A stretch of DNA of 64,000 nt. Origin: Advenella sp. FME57 (GTDB lineage: Bacteria; Pseudomonadota; Gammaproteobacteria; Burkholderiales; Burkholderiaceae_B). The stretch covers positions 1 to 64,000 of the forward strand of contig NZ_JABUXU010000004.1 of NCBI RefSeq assembly GCF_014897675.1. Direction: 5' to 3'. Made by a program: the position numbers and the translations under genes. Below are positions 1 to 9,428 of this stretch, in pieces. A model generated the notes under the pieces. It was not told the DNA's origin. It searched no databases and saw only the letters and a program-made list of their open reading frames with translations. Each line of letters opens with the position of its first letter. Positions within the stretch are counted from its first letter, which is position 1.

Positions 1-98
1 CCCAGGCCTGCTACGCTGGCGGGCCCGACAAGTTCCGCTACCTGCTGTACAAGGATGTGAATCGGCATATGAACCTGACACTGGGCGCGCCGCGGTAA
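1..98 (+). CDS. 3' end of an unidentified gene
   Basis: Only the last 31 codons are inside the window, read in the frame starting at base 3 and closed by TAA at 96-98. The peptide ends with the residues NLTLGAPR and shows no motif I recognise. Codon use is GC-rich like its neighbours, so it is probably the tail of a real gene that begins upstream. It converges on the minus-strand operon ending at 290. No function can be assigned from this fragment. Confidence 0.5.
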   Translation, partial: QACYAGGPDKFRYLLYKDVNRHMNLTLGAPR

Positions 99-289
99 GC
101 GACGGCCCCGTCTGTTTCAAGGAGGTAGTCATCCTAGCTGGCGGGGCGGGGCATGGTCCGGCAATCGGGCCAGACCGTGCATGGCCGATTTCATCGTCGG
201 ATACCGCTTGATGTATAAGCTAAAAGGCGACTGATATTGCTGTGGCCAACGCTGCCAAGTTCGGCCGATCGCCCAGCCAGGGAATACGC

Positions 290-1225
290 CTAAAGCCCTG
301 CTGCGGCCCTTGCGCAACGCGCTGCCGCCAGATCCCAGGCGGCGCAGCCTACGGTCTTGAACATGATGGGGTGGGAATAGTCGACCCCGCTTTCAATGGC
401 TTGCGCCAGGGTGGACACCTCGTTCCAGTCCTTTTTCGCCTGAATGTAGTCGCCGGCCTCATGCTGGGCCCCGACCAGGTCGTCGACATAGCACACGCTG
501 TTCATCACCGTTTCCGACGCCACTTCTACCATGTGCGAGCGAAAGGCGCCCACACCGATAATCAGGCGCCCGGCCAGCGGTGGCGCATGATAAACCGGCT
601 CAACGGCGGTGGTCAGCGTAATGACCGCGTCAAACTGTTCCGGCAACTGGTTCAGATCCGTCACTTGCAGCCGGATGCCCAGACCGGCGTGGCGTTCGCA
701 AAAGGCCTGCGCTTTGGCCCAGGATTGCGCGCGTGCGGCAATATGCACCGCGGCTTCAGGATACAGCTCGGCAATGGCCTGCACGTGCCCATCGGCCTGG
801 CTGCCTGCACCAATGATCACAATGGTGCGCGGTTCGTGTTCCAGAAAAAGCTGCAGGCCGGCCATGGAGAGTGCAGCAGTACGCCTTGCTGTTACGGTGG
901 GACCGTCCAGAACGAACAGCGGGACGCCGGTCGCGCTATCGAGCACCGATACCATGCCCTGTATGGTCGGACGATTTTGCGAGGGATTGTCGGGCAGCAG
1001 GGAAATCAGTTTATGCGCACAAATGTCCTGGGCGGTGCAAGGCATGGACAACAGCACGCCCTCTTTGCTGCCTGGCACCGTCAGCACCTGGCGGTCGGGA
1101 CTGTGGATCTGGCCCGCGGCATATTGCAAGGCCGCATCCAGAATATGCTGGCGCAATGGCCCGAAAGCGATCAACTGGCGCGTTTCTTCGGCACTGAACA
1201 CGCGTGGCGCCGGACTACTCATTTG
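290..1225 (-). CDS. Ornithine cyclodeaminase/mu-crystallin family reductase (probable pyrroline/piperideine-2-carboxylate reductase)
   Basis: A 311-residue member of the OCD/mu-crystallin family. It shows the family's RRTAA segment (near residue 117), a Rossmann GAGSQA nucleotide motif (near residue 140) and the C-terminal FKTVGCAAWDLAAAR stretch. That stretch resembles NAD(P)H-dependent delta-1-pyrroline-2-carboxylate/delta-1-piperideine-2-carboxylate reductases more than true cyclodeaminases. I chose the ATG at 1225 because it follows GGAG closely; the frame stays open upstream but inside the regulator gene. The start overlaps the stop of the XRE-cupin gene (ATGAGTAG), so the two are translationally coupled. 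With an FAD amino-acid oxidase and a Liv transporter in the same operon, a role in reducing cyclic imino acids to L-proline or L-pipecolate is inferred. The exact substrate is unknown. Confidence 0.8.
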   Translation of the reverse strand, partial: QMSSPAPRVFSAEETRQLIAFGPLRQHILDAALQYAAGQIHSPDRQVLTVPGSKEGVLLSMPCTAQDICAHKLISLLPDNPSQNRPTIQGMVSVLDSATGVPLFVLDGPTVTARRTAALSMAGLQLFLEHEPRTIVIIGAGSQADGHVQAIAELYPEAAVHIAARAQSWAKAQAFCERHAGLGIRLQVTDLNQLPEQFDAVITLTTAVEPVYHAPPLAGRLIIGVGAFRSHMVEVASETVMNSVCYVDDLVGAQHEAGDYIQAKKDWNEVSTLAQAIESGVDYSHPIMFKTVGCAAWDLAAARCARAAAGL

Positions 1226-1814
1226 CTTCTCCTGATTCTGCCTCGGGGCGCTGGGTTGCCATCCAGAGCACTTGTGCATCTTCCTGGCTGACGCTGATGC
1301 AGCGGTGCCCCATGCGGCTGTCAATATAAAAACTGTCGCCCGGCCCCAGCGTTGCCTCGGAATAAAATTCCGTATGCAATTGGATCTGTCCACTGATCAC
1401 ATAAACGAATTCTTCGCCTTCATGGCGATTCCAGTCACTGAATGCGCTCAGGTCCCTGGCCGTAATACGTGTCAGAAATGGCATCATCCGCTTGTGCGAG
1501 AGCTGCGAGCACAGCAGTAAGTGTTCATAATACCGCGTCTTGTGCACCTTGCCCTGTCCACAGCGGTCTACCACGCAACGACCCGCCCCCATCGGCTCGC
1601 GTGCTGGCGTAAACAGCTCGGAGACATCCAGCGACAGACCGATGGCCAGCTTCTGCAATACATCGTAAGTCGGTGACATCAGCCCGTTCTCTATTTTCGA
1701 GAGCGTCGAGGCCGCAATGCCACAGGCCCGGCCCGCCTGCTCCAGGGTCAGATCATTGGCCTGGCGTACGGCACGCAGGCGCTGCATCAGCGGGGTTTCC
1801 TCGCGGGCAGCCAT
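1215..1814 (-). CDS. XRE-family regulator with C-terminal cupin
   Basis: This 199-residue protein has an N-terminal helix-turn-helix of the XRE/Cro type (about residues 10-66; core CGIAASTLSKIENG) and a small cupin domain (about residues 115-190) with HEGEEFVYVISG and LGPGDSFYID segments. This architecture is typical of regulators of amino-acid and polyamine catabolism whose cupin senses a small ligand. It lies one base after livF and overlaps the downstream reductase by 11 bases, so it is co-transcribed with the genes it probably controls. Ligand and operator are not evident. Confidence 0.85.
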   Translation of the reverse strand: MAAREETPLMQRLRAVRQANDLTLEQAGRACGIAASTLSKIENGLMSPTYDVLQKLAIGLSLDVSELFTPAREPMGAGRCVVDRCGQGKVHKTRYYEHLLLCSQLSHKRMMPFLTRITARDLSAFSDWNRHEGEEFVYVISGQIQLHTEFYSEATLGPGDSFYIDSRMGHRCISVSQEDAQVLWMATQRPEAESGEANE

Positions 1815-1815
1815 C

Positions 1816-2535
<720 letters not shown>

Positions 2536-2537
2536 GC

Positions 2538-3362
2538 TTAGTCCTCCACTTCGGTGCCCAGATAGGCAGCGATCACCACGTCGGAATTGCGAATGTGTTC
2601 CGGGGTGCCGGCGTCGATCACCTTGCCCTGATCCATCACAATGATGTGCTCGGAAATCTCCATGACCAGGCCCATGTCGTGCTCGATCAGCAGAACGGTC
2701 ACGCCATGCTCGTTGCGCAGTTTGCGAATGAGCGCCGACAGCTCCCGGGTTTCACGCGGATTCAGGCCGGCGGCCGGTTCATCCAGACAGATGATTGCGG
2801 GATCGGTACACATGGCGCGCGCGATTTCCAGGCGGCGCTGCCGGCCATAGGACAGTTCGCCGGCCAGCCGGTTGGCGTCTTCGGACAGATTGACGATCTC
2901 GAGCCATTCAAAGGCGCGGGCCAGCGTGGCTTCTTCCCTGTCGGAAAAATCGGAGGTGACCAGCAGCCCGGAAAACAGATTCCGGTTCTGCTTGCGATGC
3001 TGCGCCACCAACAGGTTTTCCAGCACCGTCATATCCTTGAATAGACGGATATTCTGGAACGTGCGGGCGATACCGGCCCGGGCAACCAGATATGAACCAC
3101 CGGTGATTTTGCGGCGCAGCAGTTCGCCGATTTCCACTTGCCCCTCGGGCTGGGTCAGGTAGACATGTCCAGCCGAGACAGTATAAAAGCCGGTAATGCA
3201 GTTAAAGACCGTGGTTTTGCCCGCGCCGTTGGGACCGATCAGCGCCGTAATCGACCCCCTGAGCACGTCGAAACTAACATCATTGTTGGCAATGATGCCG
3301 CCGAATCGACGCGTCAGGTGCTGAACCGACAGTATGGCGTCCTCTTTGACGTCCTGAGCCAT
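2538..3362 (-). CDS. livG: Branched-chain amino acid ABC transporter ATP-binding protein LivG
   Basis: A 274-residue ABC ATPase with Walker A GPNGAGKTT, a signature-region LSYGRQRRLEIARA, Walker B IICLDEPAAGLNP, and the C-terminal extension typical of LivG (HIRNSDVVIAAYLG). It pairs with LivF beneath the LivHM permeases. Its ATG overlaps the livM stop as TAATG, indicating translational coupling. No key motif is missing. Confidence 0.93.
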   Translation of the reverse strand: MAQDVKEDAILSVQHLTRRFGGIIANNDVSFDVLRGSITALIGPNGAGKTTVFNCITGFYTVSAGHVYLTQPEGQVEIGELLRRKITGGSYLVARAGIARTFQNIRLFKDMTVLENLLVAQHRKQNRNLFSGLLVTSDFSDREEATLARAFEWLEIVNLSEDANRLAGELSYGRQRRLEIARAMCTDPAIICLDEPAAGLNPRETRELSALIRKLRNEHGVTVLLIEHDMGLVMEISEHIIVMDQGKVIDAGTPEHIRNSDVVIAAYLGTEVED

Positions 3363-4849
3363 TATGCCACCTCGCTTTTTCTGAATACGGAACGTTTCGG
3401 TCGCAGCAAGCCGTTAGGCCGCCAGATCATCATCAGAATCATGAGCAGACCGAAAAGCAGCACGCGATAACCGGCAAATTCGCGCAGGAACTCAGGCAAC
3501 AGCGTGAGCGTAAAGGCGGCAATGATCACACCGATGGACGACCCCATGCCGCCCAGGACCACGATGGACAGAATCAGCACCGATTCGAAAAAGTTGAACG
3601 ATTGCGGGCTGATAAAACCCTGCGCAGTGGCAAAAAATACGCCGGCCAGGCCGCCGATCATTGCACCCAGCATGAAAGCAGATAGCTTGACCGTCACGTG
3701 GTTGATGCCCAGCGAACGGCAGGCAATTTCGTCTTCCCGCAAGGCTTCCCAGGATCGCCCGATGGGCATCACGCGCAACTGGGTAAAAAAGCGTAGCGCA
3801 ATCATGCTGATCACAAACAACAGCAGATAGACAAAGAGATAACGGTAATCACTGCTGTATGGCAAGCCGAAAAAGTCGTGAAACGACACCGCGTCACCGC
3901 GAGCCCGACGCACGAATTCCAGATTGAAAATGGTCGGATCTGGAACCGATGCGCCATTGGGGCCGCCGGTAAAACTGATCCAGTTGACCAGGACCAGGCG
4001 GATAATTTCGCCAAAGCCCAGCGTCACAATGGCCAGATAATCCCCATGCATCTTGAGCACCGGGAACCCCAGCAACCCACCGCATAGCGCCGCCAGCAAT
4101 GGCGCGAGAAACAGTGCAGACCAGAAACCGATACCCAGATACTCGGCGCCCAACGCCAGAAAATAGGCTCCGACCGCATAGAACGCCACAAAGCCCAGGT
4201 CAAGCAGGCCGGCCAGCCCCACCACGATATTCAAACCCAGCCCCAGCAATACGTACACCATGGCCAGGGTCAGGTTGTTGATCCAGCTTTTGCCGAACCA
4301 ACCGAAGTAGAAGAACAACAACGGCAGCAGCAATCCCACCAGGAACAACACCGGCAACGCGCCCTTCCAGGGATGCGTCTTGCCGCGACGCTTGGGGATA
4401 CGCACACCCATGGCAATCATGACAAACAGCACGACCAGCACCAGGGCAATCCCGGCCCCCCGGTAGATGACGCCAGACAGGCCCAGCGCCAGAAACACCG
4501 CCATCAGGCTGCCCCCCCAGAGCAGTACGCGTCTTAAGCGCTTGCCGCCGTCGGCATATTCGTCTTCCACCTCGACGCCGTGTTCGGTCCTGATGAAGTT
4601 CTGGATGAAATTCTGCCCGGTCTGCGTCTGCGCGCCCACCGATACGAAAAAGCGCACGAACGCAACAATCAGGCCGATAGCCAATCCATTCAGAAAGAAC
4701 GGGCTGCGGAACCAGTCCAGCGTGAATGAGTACTGCTTGAGAACGAAATTGGTAATCGGACTGAATACCAGCATGGTCAAGATGCCGGCAACCACAGCGT
4801 CGCGCAATGAATGGCCAAAATCGATGGTTGAGGTTTGCGTGGTACTCAT
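3362..4849 (-). CDS. livM: Branched-chain amino acid ABC transporter permease LivM
   Basis: A 495-residue inner-membrane permease. The C-terminal part (about residues 185-480) is the BPD_transp_2 core, including the glycine-rich [15 protein letters not shown] segment and the EAA-like [13 protein letters not shown] loop. The first 170 residues add extra membrane spans and a charged loop, as in the long LivM subtype with an N-terminal LivHM domain. It overlaps livH upstream and livG downstream by TAATG junctions. Together with LivH it forms the translocation pore. Confidence 0.92.
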   Translation of the reverse strand: MSTTQTSTIDFGHSLRDAVVAGILTMLVFSPITNFVLKQYSFTLDWFRSPFFLNGLAIGLIVAFVRFFVSVGAQTQTGQNFIQNFIRTEHGVEVEDEYADGGKRLRRVLLWGGSLMAVFLALGLSGVIYRGAGIALVLVVLFVMIAMGVRIPKRRGKTHPWKGALPVLFLVGLLLPLLFFYFGWFGKSWINNLTLAMVYVLLGLGLNIVVGLAGLLDLGFVAFYAVGAYFLALGAEYLGIGFWSALFLAPLLAALCGGLLGFPVLKMHGDYLAIVTLGFGEIIRLVLVNWISFTGGPNGASVPDPTIFNLEFVRRARGDAVSFHDFFGLPYSSDYRYLFVYLLLFVISMIALRFFTQLRVMPIGRSWEALREDEIACRSLGINHVTVKLSAFMLGAMIGGLAGVFFATAQGFISPQSFNFFESVLILSIVVLGGMGSSIGVIIAAFTLTLLPEFLREFAGYRVLLFGLLMILMMIWRPNGLLRPKRSVFRKSEVA

Positions 4850-5766
4850 TACACTTTCTCCACGGCAGGCCGGCCCAGCAGGCCACTCGGTTTGAAGATC
4901 AGCACCAGCACCAGCACACTGAAGGAAAACACATCCTTGTAGTCGCTACTCACAAAGCCGGCGAACAGCGATTCGAGCACACCCAGGATCAGGCCGCCCA
5001 GCATGGCGCCGGGCAACGAGCCAATCCCGCCCAGCACGGCCGCGCTGAACGCCTTGATGCCCAGAATAAAGCCGATATGAAAATCGAAGGAGCCATAGTT
5101 GAACGTGACCAGTTCGCCGGCCACCGCCGCCATCACGGAACCAATTACAAATACAGTTGAAATAATCCTGGTAGTGTTGATGCCCAGGATGGTCGCCATC
5201 TTGCGATCCTGCTCAACTGCCCGGCATTGCCTGCCCAAGCTGGTTTTCTGGATCACCCAGGTAAGGACCATCATGGCAATGAAGCTGACAACCACAATCA
5301 ACAGATCAATATAGCGAATCTGGAAGAAGCCGTCATCAGATCCGATGGTAAAGCCGCCCTGAATAACCGAGGGCACGCCCTGTACGTAGGGCCCCTGGCT
5401 GACCTGCACATAGTTTTGCAACAACAGGGAAACACCAATCGCCGTAATCAGCGGCGCCAGGCGGTTGGTGGTGCGTAGCGGTCGGTACACGGTGCGTTCA
5501 ATATACCAGCCATACAGCCCGGTAATAAACATGGTGACCATCAGGGTAAGCAGCAAGGAAAGCGCCAGCGAATCTATGCCAAGAAATGTGAATACGGCAA
5601 ATGCAATTGCAGTGATATAGGCGCTGATCATGTAGATTTCGCCGTGGGCGAAGTTGATCATGCCGATAATGCCATAAACCATGGTGTAGCCAATTGCAAT
5701 CAAGCCGTAAATAGCGCCCAGCGTGACGCCATTTACCAATTGCTGGCCCAGAATATACCAATCCAT
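4849..5766 (-). CDS. livH: Branched-chain amino acid ABC transporter permease LivH
   Basis: A 305-residue polytopic inner-membrane permease beginning [20 protein letters not shown] and carrying the typical [16 protein letters not shown] segment and an [13 protein letters not shown] coupling loop. Start ATG at 5766 follows AAAAGG. It is the first gene of the tightly overlapping livHMGF group, separated from the binding-protein gene by 130 bases that contain a perfect hairpin. Confidence 0.93.
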   Translation of the reverse strand: MDWYILGQQLVNGVTLGAIYGLIAIGYTMVYGIIGMINFAHGEIYMISAYITAIAFAVFTFLGIDSLALSLLLTLMVTMFITGLYGWYIERTVYRPLRTTNRLAPLITAIGVSLLLQNYVQVSQGPYVQGVPSVIQGGFTIGSDDGFFQIRYIDLLIVVVSFIAMMVLTWVIQKTSLGRQCRAVEQDRKMATILGINTTRIISTVFVIGSVMAAVAGELVTFNYGSFDFHIGFILGIKAFSAAVLGGIGSLPGAMLGGLILGVLESLFAGFVSSDYKDVFSFSVLVLVLIFKPSGLLGRPAVEKV

Positions 5767-5856
5767 GATTGTACCTTTTCAGGGTGAAGACAAAGGTCTG
5801 GTGTTTTGCGAAAAAAACAGCCGTCGCTTCTTGGAAGTATTGATGGTGCAAATGCA

Positions 5857-5885
5857 GACGGCGCATGGTGATGTCATGCGCCGTC
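5857..5885 (-). promoter_or_regulatory. Perfect hairpin between livJ and livH
   Basis: GACGGCGCAT (5857-5866) and ATGCGCCGTC (5876-5885) form a perfect 10-bp stem around a 9-base loop, immediately after the livJ stop and before livH. There is no following U-run, so it is not a standard terminator. A stabilising or attenuating structure that keeps binding-protein mRNA more abundant than permease mRNA is a common arrangement in ABC operons; that role is inferred here. Confidence 0.6.
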
Positions 5886-5896
5886 CCGTTCAGACC

Positions 5897-7024
5897 TTAC
5901 TGTTTGTACTCTACGTACTTGCCGTCTTTGTTCCAGACGTACAGAACGAAGTCATTGGATTTGAGGTCACCCTTGTCATCCCAGCCCTTGTTCCCTGTTA
6001 CCGTAGGAACCGGGTTGGCCTTGAGCCAGTCGGCCAGTTTGGTGCCGTCCGTCTCGTCCTTGTTGGCTGTCAGCGCCGCTGCGACAGCCTGTACTGCAGC
6101 ATAGGAATACAGCGTAAAGCCCTCGGCATCGCTGCCCGATTTTTTCAGTGCGTCAACGACGCCTTTGGAAGCCGGGTCATTACGTGGGTCTTTCAGAAAG
6201 CTCATATACACGCCTTCTGCATTCTGTATACCGCCTGCAGCGGTCACGAAGGCGGGATCGGCAATGCCATCATCGGAAATGAATGGTATTTTCAGACCCT
6301 GTTGACGCATCTGCTTGACCAGCACACCAGCCTCGGCATACAGACCGCCGAAGAACACGGCATCCACGTTTGCGCCCTTGATTTTGGTGACCAGCGCATT
6401 GTAGTCACGCTCACCGCGAGTCACGCCGTCTTCAAGCACCACTTCGATACCCAGCTTCTTGGCAGCATCGCGCGTAGCATTGGCCAGACCGACACCGTAG
6501 GTGTCTTTGTCATTGATGATCGCAACGCGCTCGACCTTGAGCACATTCTTCATGAATTGCGCATCAACTTCACCCTGCTGATCGTCGCGTCCGCAAGTGC
6601 GCAGAATCGTTGACAGGTCACGCTCTGTCACCTTGGGATTGGTGGAGGCCGGGGTAATGTTCAGAATATTGGCTTCGTCATAAATTTCGGATGCGGGGAT
6701 GGTGCTGGAAGAGCAGAAATGTCCGATCACGGCCGTGACTTTTTCCTGATCGACCAGGCGGTTGGCGGCGGCTACCGCCTGCTTGGGATCACATGCATCA
6801 TCAACAGTAACCAGCTTGAGCTGCTTGCCGTTAACCCCGCCATTGGCGTTAATGGCCTCAATGGCTGCCTGTGCACCTGTCTGCAACTGCTTGCCAAAAG
6901 CCGCACTGCCCCCTGTCATGGGCGCGCCCAGGCCGATTTTGATTTCATCTGCGGCCAGCGCCGGCGTCCCGAAGGCAGCGGTAAGCGCTGATGCCAGAAA
7001 AACTCTCTTCAACATTTTATTCAT
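5897..7024 (-). CDS. livJ: Periplasmic branched-chain amino acid-type binding protein LivJ
   Basis: A 375-residue Liv-type substrate-binding protein (Peripla_BP_6). It has a classical Sec signal peptide ending in TPALA before ADEIKIG, and family segments such as IGLGAPMTGGSAAFGKQ, AVIGHFCSSSTIPASEIY and FFGGLYAEAGVLVKQMR. I chose the ATG at 7024 because AGGAGAAAAGC precedes it; upstream in-frame codons lack a ribosome binding site and would spoil the signal peptide. It is transcribed after the FAD oxidase and ahead of livHMGF, so it is the receptor of this transporter. Confidence 0.93.
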   Translation of the reverse strand: MNKMLKRVFLASALTAAFGTPALAADEIKIGLGAPMTGGSAAFGKQLQTGAQAAIEAINANGGVNGKQLKLVTVDDACDPKQAVAAANRLVDQEKVTAVIGHFCSSSTIPASEIYDEANILNITPASTNPKVTERDLSTILRTCGRDDQQGEVDAQFMKNVLKVERVAIINDKDTYGVGLANATRDAAKKLGIEVVLEDGVTRGERDYNALVTKIKGANVDAVFFGGLYAEAGVLVKQMRQQGLKIPFISDDGIADPAFVTAAGGIQNAEGVYMSFLKDPRNDPASKGVVDALKKSGSDAEGFTLYSYAAVQAVAAALTANKDETDGTKLADWLKANPVPTVTGNKGWDDKGDLKSNDFVLYVWNKDGKYVEYKQ

Positions 7025-7118
7025 GCTTTTCTCCTGATCGACGAGCATGGGTCCTGCACAAGGCAAAACCAATTATGGATATGCGACAGGCACGCGCCGG
7101 CCACACGACTTACCACCA

Positions 7119-8297
7119 CTACCACACATTCTGCTCCACGATGGGCTGATTGTTCAAAACACGTTCCCAGCTCATGCGTGAGAGGTCAAGACTGCGATAC
7201 TTTCCAAATTCGATAAGTTCGGCCAACCCGCGACCAACAGCGGGTGATTGTTGCATACCATGTCCGCTGAAACCATTAGCGTAAACCATATTTTCTACAG
7301 CGGGGTGGTACCCCAGAATCACATTCTGGTCGAACGTGTTGTAGTCGTAATGGCCCGCCCATGCATGTTCGCAGCGCAGGGCCTCGAAGGCCGGAACACG
7401 CGCGGCCAGAATTGGCCACAGCAGCTCGTCGAACAGTTCATGCTGAACGTCATAGTCAAAGCACTCGGGATCCTGCTCCTGGGGTGGTTGTATGCCCCCA
7501 ATAAAGCCTTGGCCCTCGGGATGAAAATAGGCGCCGCTGGGATCAATCACCATGGGGCAGTCAGCAATTTTTTCAGGGCAGGTAAAATAGAAAACGCTGC
7601 GCTTGCGCGACTCTTGTGGTAGCACCACGCCGACCTGTGCCGACAGTGCCGCCGCCCCTGTCCCTGCCGCATTGACCAGCGTGTTGCAGGCAATATGCCT
7701 GCCACTTTTGAGGGTCACGCCCGTCACGGTCCTGCCGGTTTTATTGATCGCAACAACCTCATCTTCAAGGTAGGTTACACCCTGGGCGATCGCCTTGCGA
7801 CGGAAGGCGCGCATCATGCCATAGGCGTCCAGCCAGCCTTCGCCCGTCACGCCATAGGAGCCAAGCGCCAGGTCGTCCACGTTCAGCCACGGCCACGTCG
7901 CCTGCAGTTCCGCAGGCGTTTTCAAAACGATATCGGCCCCCAGGCTGCGCTGCAGCGCATTGTTTTCACGCATGACCGTCTCGCCCCCCGGGGTTGAGAG
8001 AAACAGGTAGCCTTTTTCCTGGAAGCCCACGTCCGGACGCTCGCCATCGACGGCAAGTATGTCGCCAAAATGACGCAGGAACTCGGTACCAAATTGTGAG
8101 AGCTGAATATTTTCCGGCGTTGAAAACTGGTGCCGGATCGAAGCGGCAGACAAGGCTGTTGCGCATTTTTGATAACTGGCATCTTTTTCGATCACCAGGA
8201 TTGAACCGTCGAAGGAGGCCGATGCGCTCAGGAAATAGGCCAGCGAACTGCCCGTGGCTGCACCACCAACGATCACGACATCATATTGACTATTCAC
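7119..8297 (-). CDS. FAD-dependent amino-acid oxidoreductase (DAO family)
   Basis: A 392-residue flavoprotein of the D-amino-acid oxidase/glycine oxidase/sarcosine oxidase superfamily. The N-terminal Rossmann motif VVIVGGAATGSS binds FAD, and the C-terminal YANGFSGHGMQQSPAVGRGLAEL is the typical second FAD-contact region (only parts quoted). Start is a GTG at 8297. It heads the operon with the Liv transporter, XRE-cupin regulator and OCD-type reductase. Oxidation of an imported D- or cyclic amino acid to the imino acid, then reduction by the OCD enzyme, would give stereo-inversion; this is inference. Confidence 0.85.
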   Translation of the reverse strand: MNSQYDVVIVGGAATGSSLAYFLSASASFDGSILVIEKDASYQKCATALSAASIRHQFSTPENIQLSQFGTEFLRHFGDILAVDGERPDVGFQEKGYLFLSTPGGETVMRENNALQRSLGADIVLKTPAELQATWPWLNVDDLALGSYGVTGEGWLDAYGMMRAFRRKAIAQGVTYLEDEVVAINKTGRTVTGVTLKSGRHIACNTLVNAAGTGAAALSAQVGVVLPQESRKRSVFYFTCPEKIADCPMVIDPSGAYFHPEGQGFIGGIQPPQEQDPECFDYDVQHELFDELLWPILAARVPAFEALRCEHAWAGHYDYNTFDQNVILGYHPAVENMVYANGFSGHGMQQSPAVGRGLAELIEFGKYRSLDLSRMSWERVLNNQPIVEQNVW

Positions 8298-8525
8298 ACC
8301 GAATTTTCCGAGAAGGAGTTAAGACATATATCTAAATTCTCATAAGAAAAAAAATTCGTCAATAATTTTTTTAAAGTTTAAACGTAAATTTTTAACATGC
8401 ATTTTTTACTGTTATAAATCAATCACTTACGCAGTTTAAAAATCGACTCGCTCCTATGGAAAACCCTTACTAAAAAATAATTCCAACAGGAAATTTGGCA
8501 TTATCACAACTGAAATAGAAGCAAT
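8298..8525 (-). promoter_or_regulatory. AT-rich promoter region of the oxidase-Liv operon
   Basis: About 230 bases between the transglutaminase stop and the oxidase start are strikingly AT-rich compared with the rest of the window, with long A and T runs at 8340-8410. On the minus strand a TTGACG hexamer (8357-8362) and a TATAAC-like hexamer near 8412-8417 could be promoter elements, but no clearly spaced -35/-10 pair stands out. The composition itself suggests a promoter or nucleoid-protein target. Confidence 0.4.
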
Positions 8526-9428
8526 TTAACGCGGCAATTCGCTTTCCGGCATGACCGTGACAGAAGTTTTCAGACTATGCGCACTGCTTCCGTACATCAT
8601 GCCCCGAATTGGTGAGACATCGGAAAAATCGCGGCCCCAACACAGGGTGATATGCTCCTGGTCAGGAAACACATTATTGGTCGGATCCGAATCGACCCAG
8701 CCATGGCCAGGAATATAAACGGACACCCAGGCATGCGAAGCATCGGCGCCGACTAACCTGGGCTGGCCTGCCGGCGGATGGGTCAGCAGATAGCCGCTGA
8801 CATAGCGCGCCGCCAGACCGATGGCGCGCAGGCAGGAAATCATGAAGTGCGCAAAGTCCTGGCATACGCCACGGCGCTTCTGGAATACCTCGAGCACGGG
8901 GGTGGAGATGGTGGTGGCCTGCGGGTCAAAGACAAATTCGTTGAAGATACGCGCTTGCAGCGCCTCCACCGCGGCCAGCACCGGCATGCCGGGACGGATG
9001 GCCTGTCGCGCCCACTGGGCAATGGTGGGCAGCAGCCGAATGTGATTCGATTCAAAGCGAAACTGGGTGGCTTCAAAATCATAGGGCAGATACGTCTTGC
9101 CCGACATATAGCGCAAATGATTGACGACCTCTTCCCAGGGCGGCGTGGTCTCGCTGTCTGGCAGCCGGCGGTGGGTCAGGCTGACCACGGAATGCGCGCG
9201 CACCGCCAGCCTGTTGTGATCGCCCATCAGGGTGAAATACTGCAGCGGATTGCCAAAGCAGTCCAGCAGAAAATCGATCTTGTCCGGACACGGATCGATA
9301 TGGATGGTGTGGGACTCGGGTCCCTGCCAGGACAAAATGCGCGGAGAAAGACGCAGTATCTGCCGTGACTGGGTCACTGGCGAGTGGTAATTATATTCCG
9401 TGTCATGTTGAATGTGATACGTCACCAT
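8526..9428 (-). CDS. Transglutaminase-like cysteine protease
   Basis: A 300-residue protein with an N-terminal beta-rich domain (bacterial transglutaminase-like N-terminal region, residues 1-90) and a transglutaminase/papain-fold core. The catalytic triad is visible as Cys189 (RRGVCQDFAHF), His232 (ASHAWVSVY) and Asp248 (DSDPTNN). Such proteins act as peptidases or amide-bond remodelling enzymes, not necessarily cross-linkers. Its ATG overlaps the stop of the upstream ATP-grasp/alpha-E gene as TAATG, so it belongs to that operon. The combination with ATP-grasp and alpha-E proteins is conserved in many bacteria; the physiological substrate is unknown. Confidence 0.9.
   Translation of the reverse strand: MVTYHIQHDTEYNYHSPVTQSRQILRLSPRILSWQGPESHTIHIDPCPDKIDFLLDCFGNPLQYFTLMGDHNRLAVRAHSVVSLTHRRLPDSETTPPWEEVVNHLRYMSGKTYLPYDFEATQFRFESNHIRLLPTIAQWARQAIRPGMPVLAAVEALQARIFNEFVFDPQATTISTPVLEVFQKRRGVCQDFAHFMISCLRAIGLAARYVSGYLLTHPPAGQPRLVGADASHAWVSVYIPGHGWVDSDPTNNVFPDQEHITLCWGRDFSDVSPIRGMMYGSSAHSLKTSVTVMPESELPR

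Noticed and set aside
242-1291. Long plus-strand frame opposite the OCD-family reductase
   Set aside because: It is the antisense shadow of a well-supported reductase gene, with low-complexity R/G/H-rich translation and no recognisable domain.
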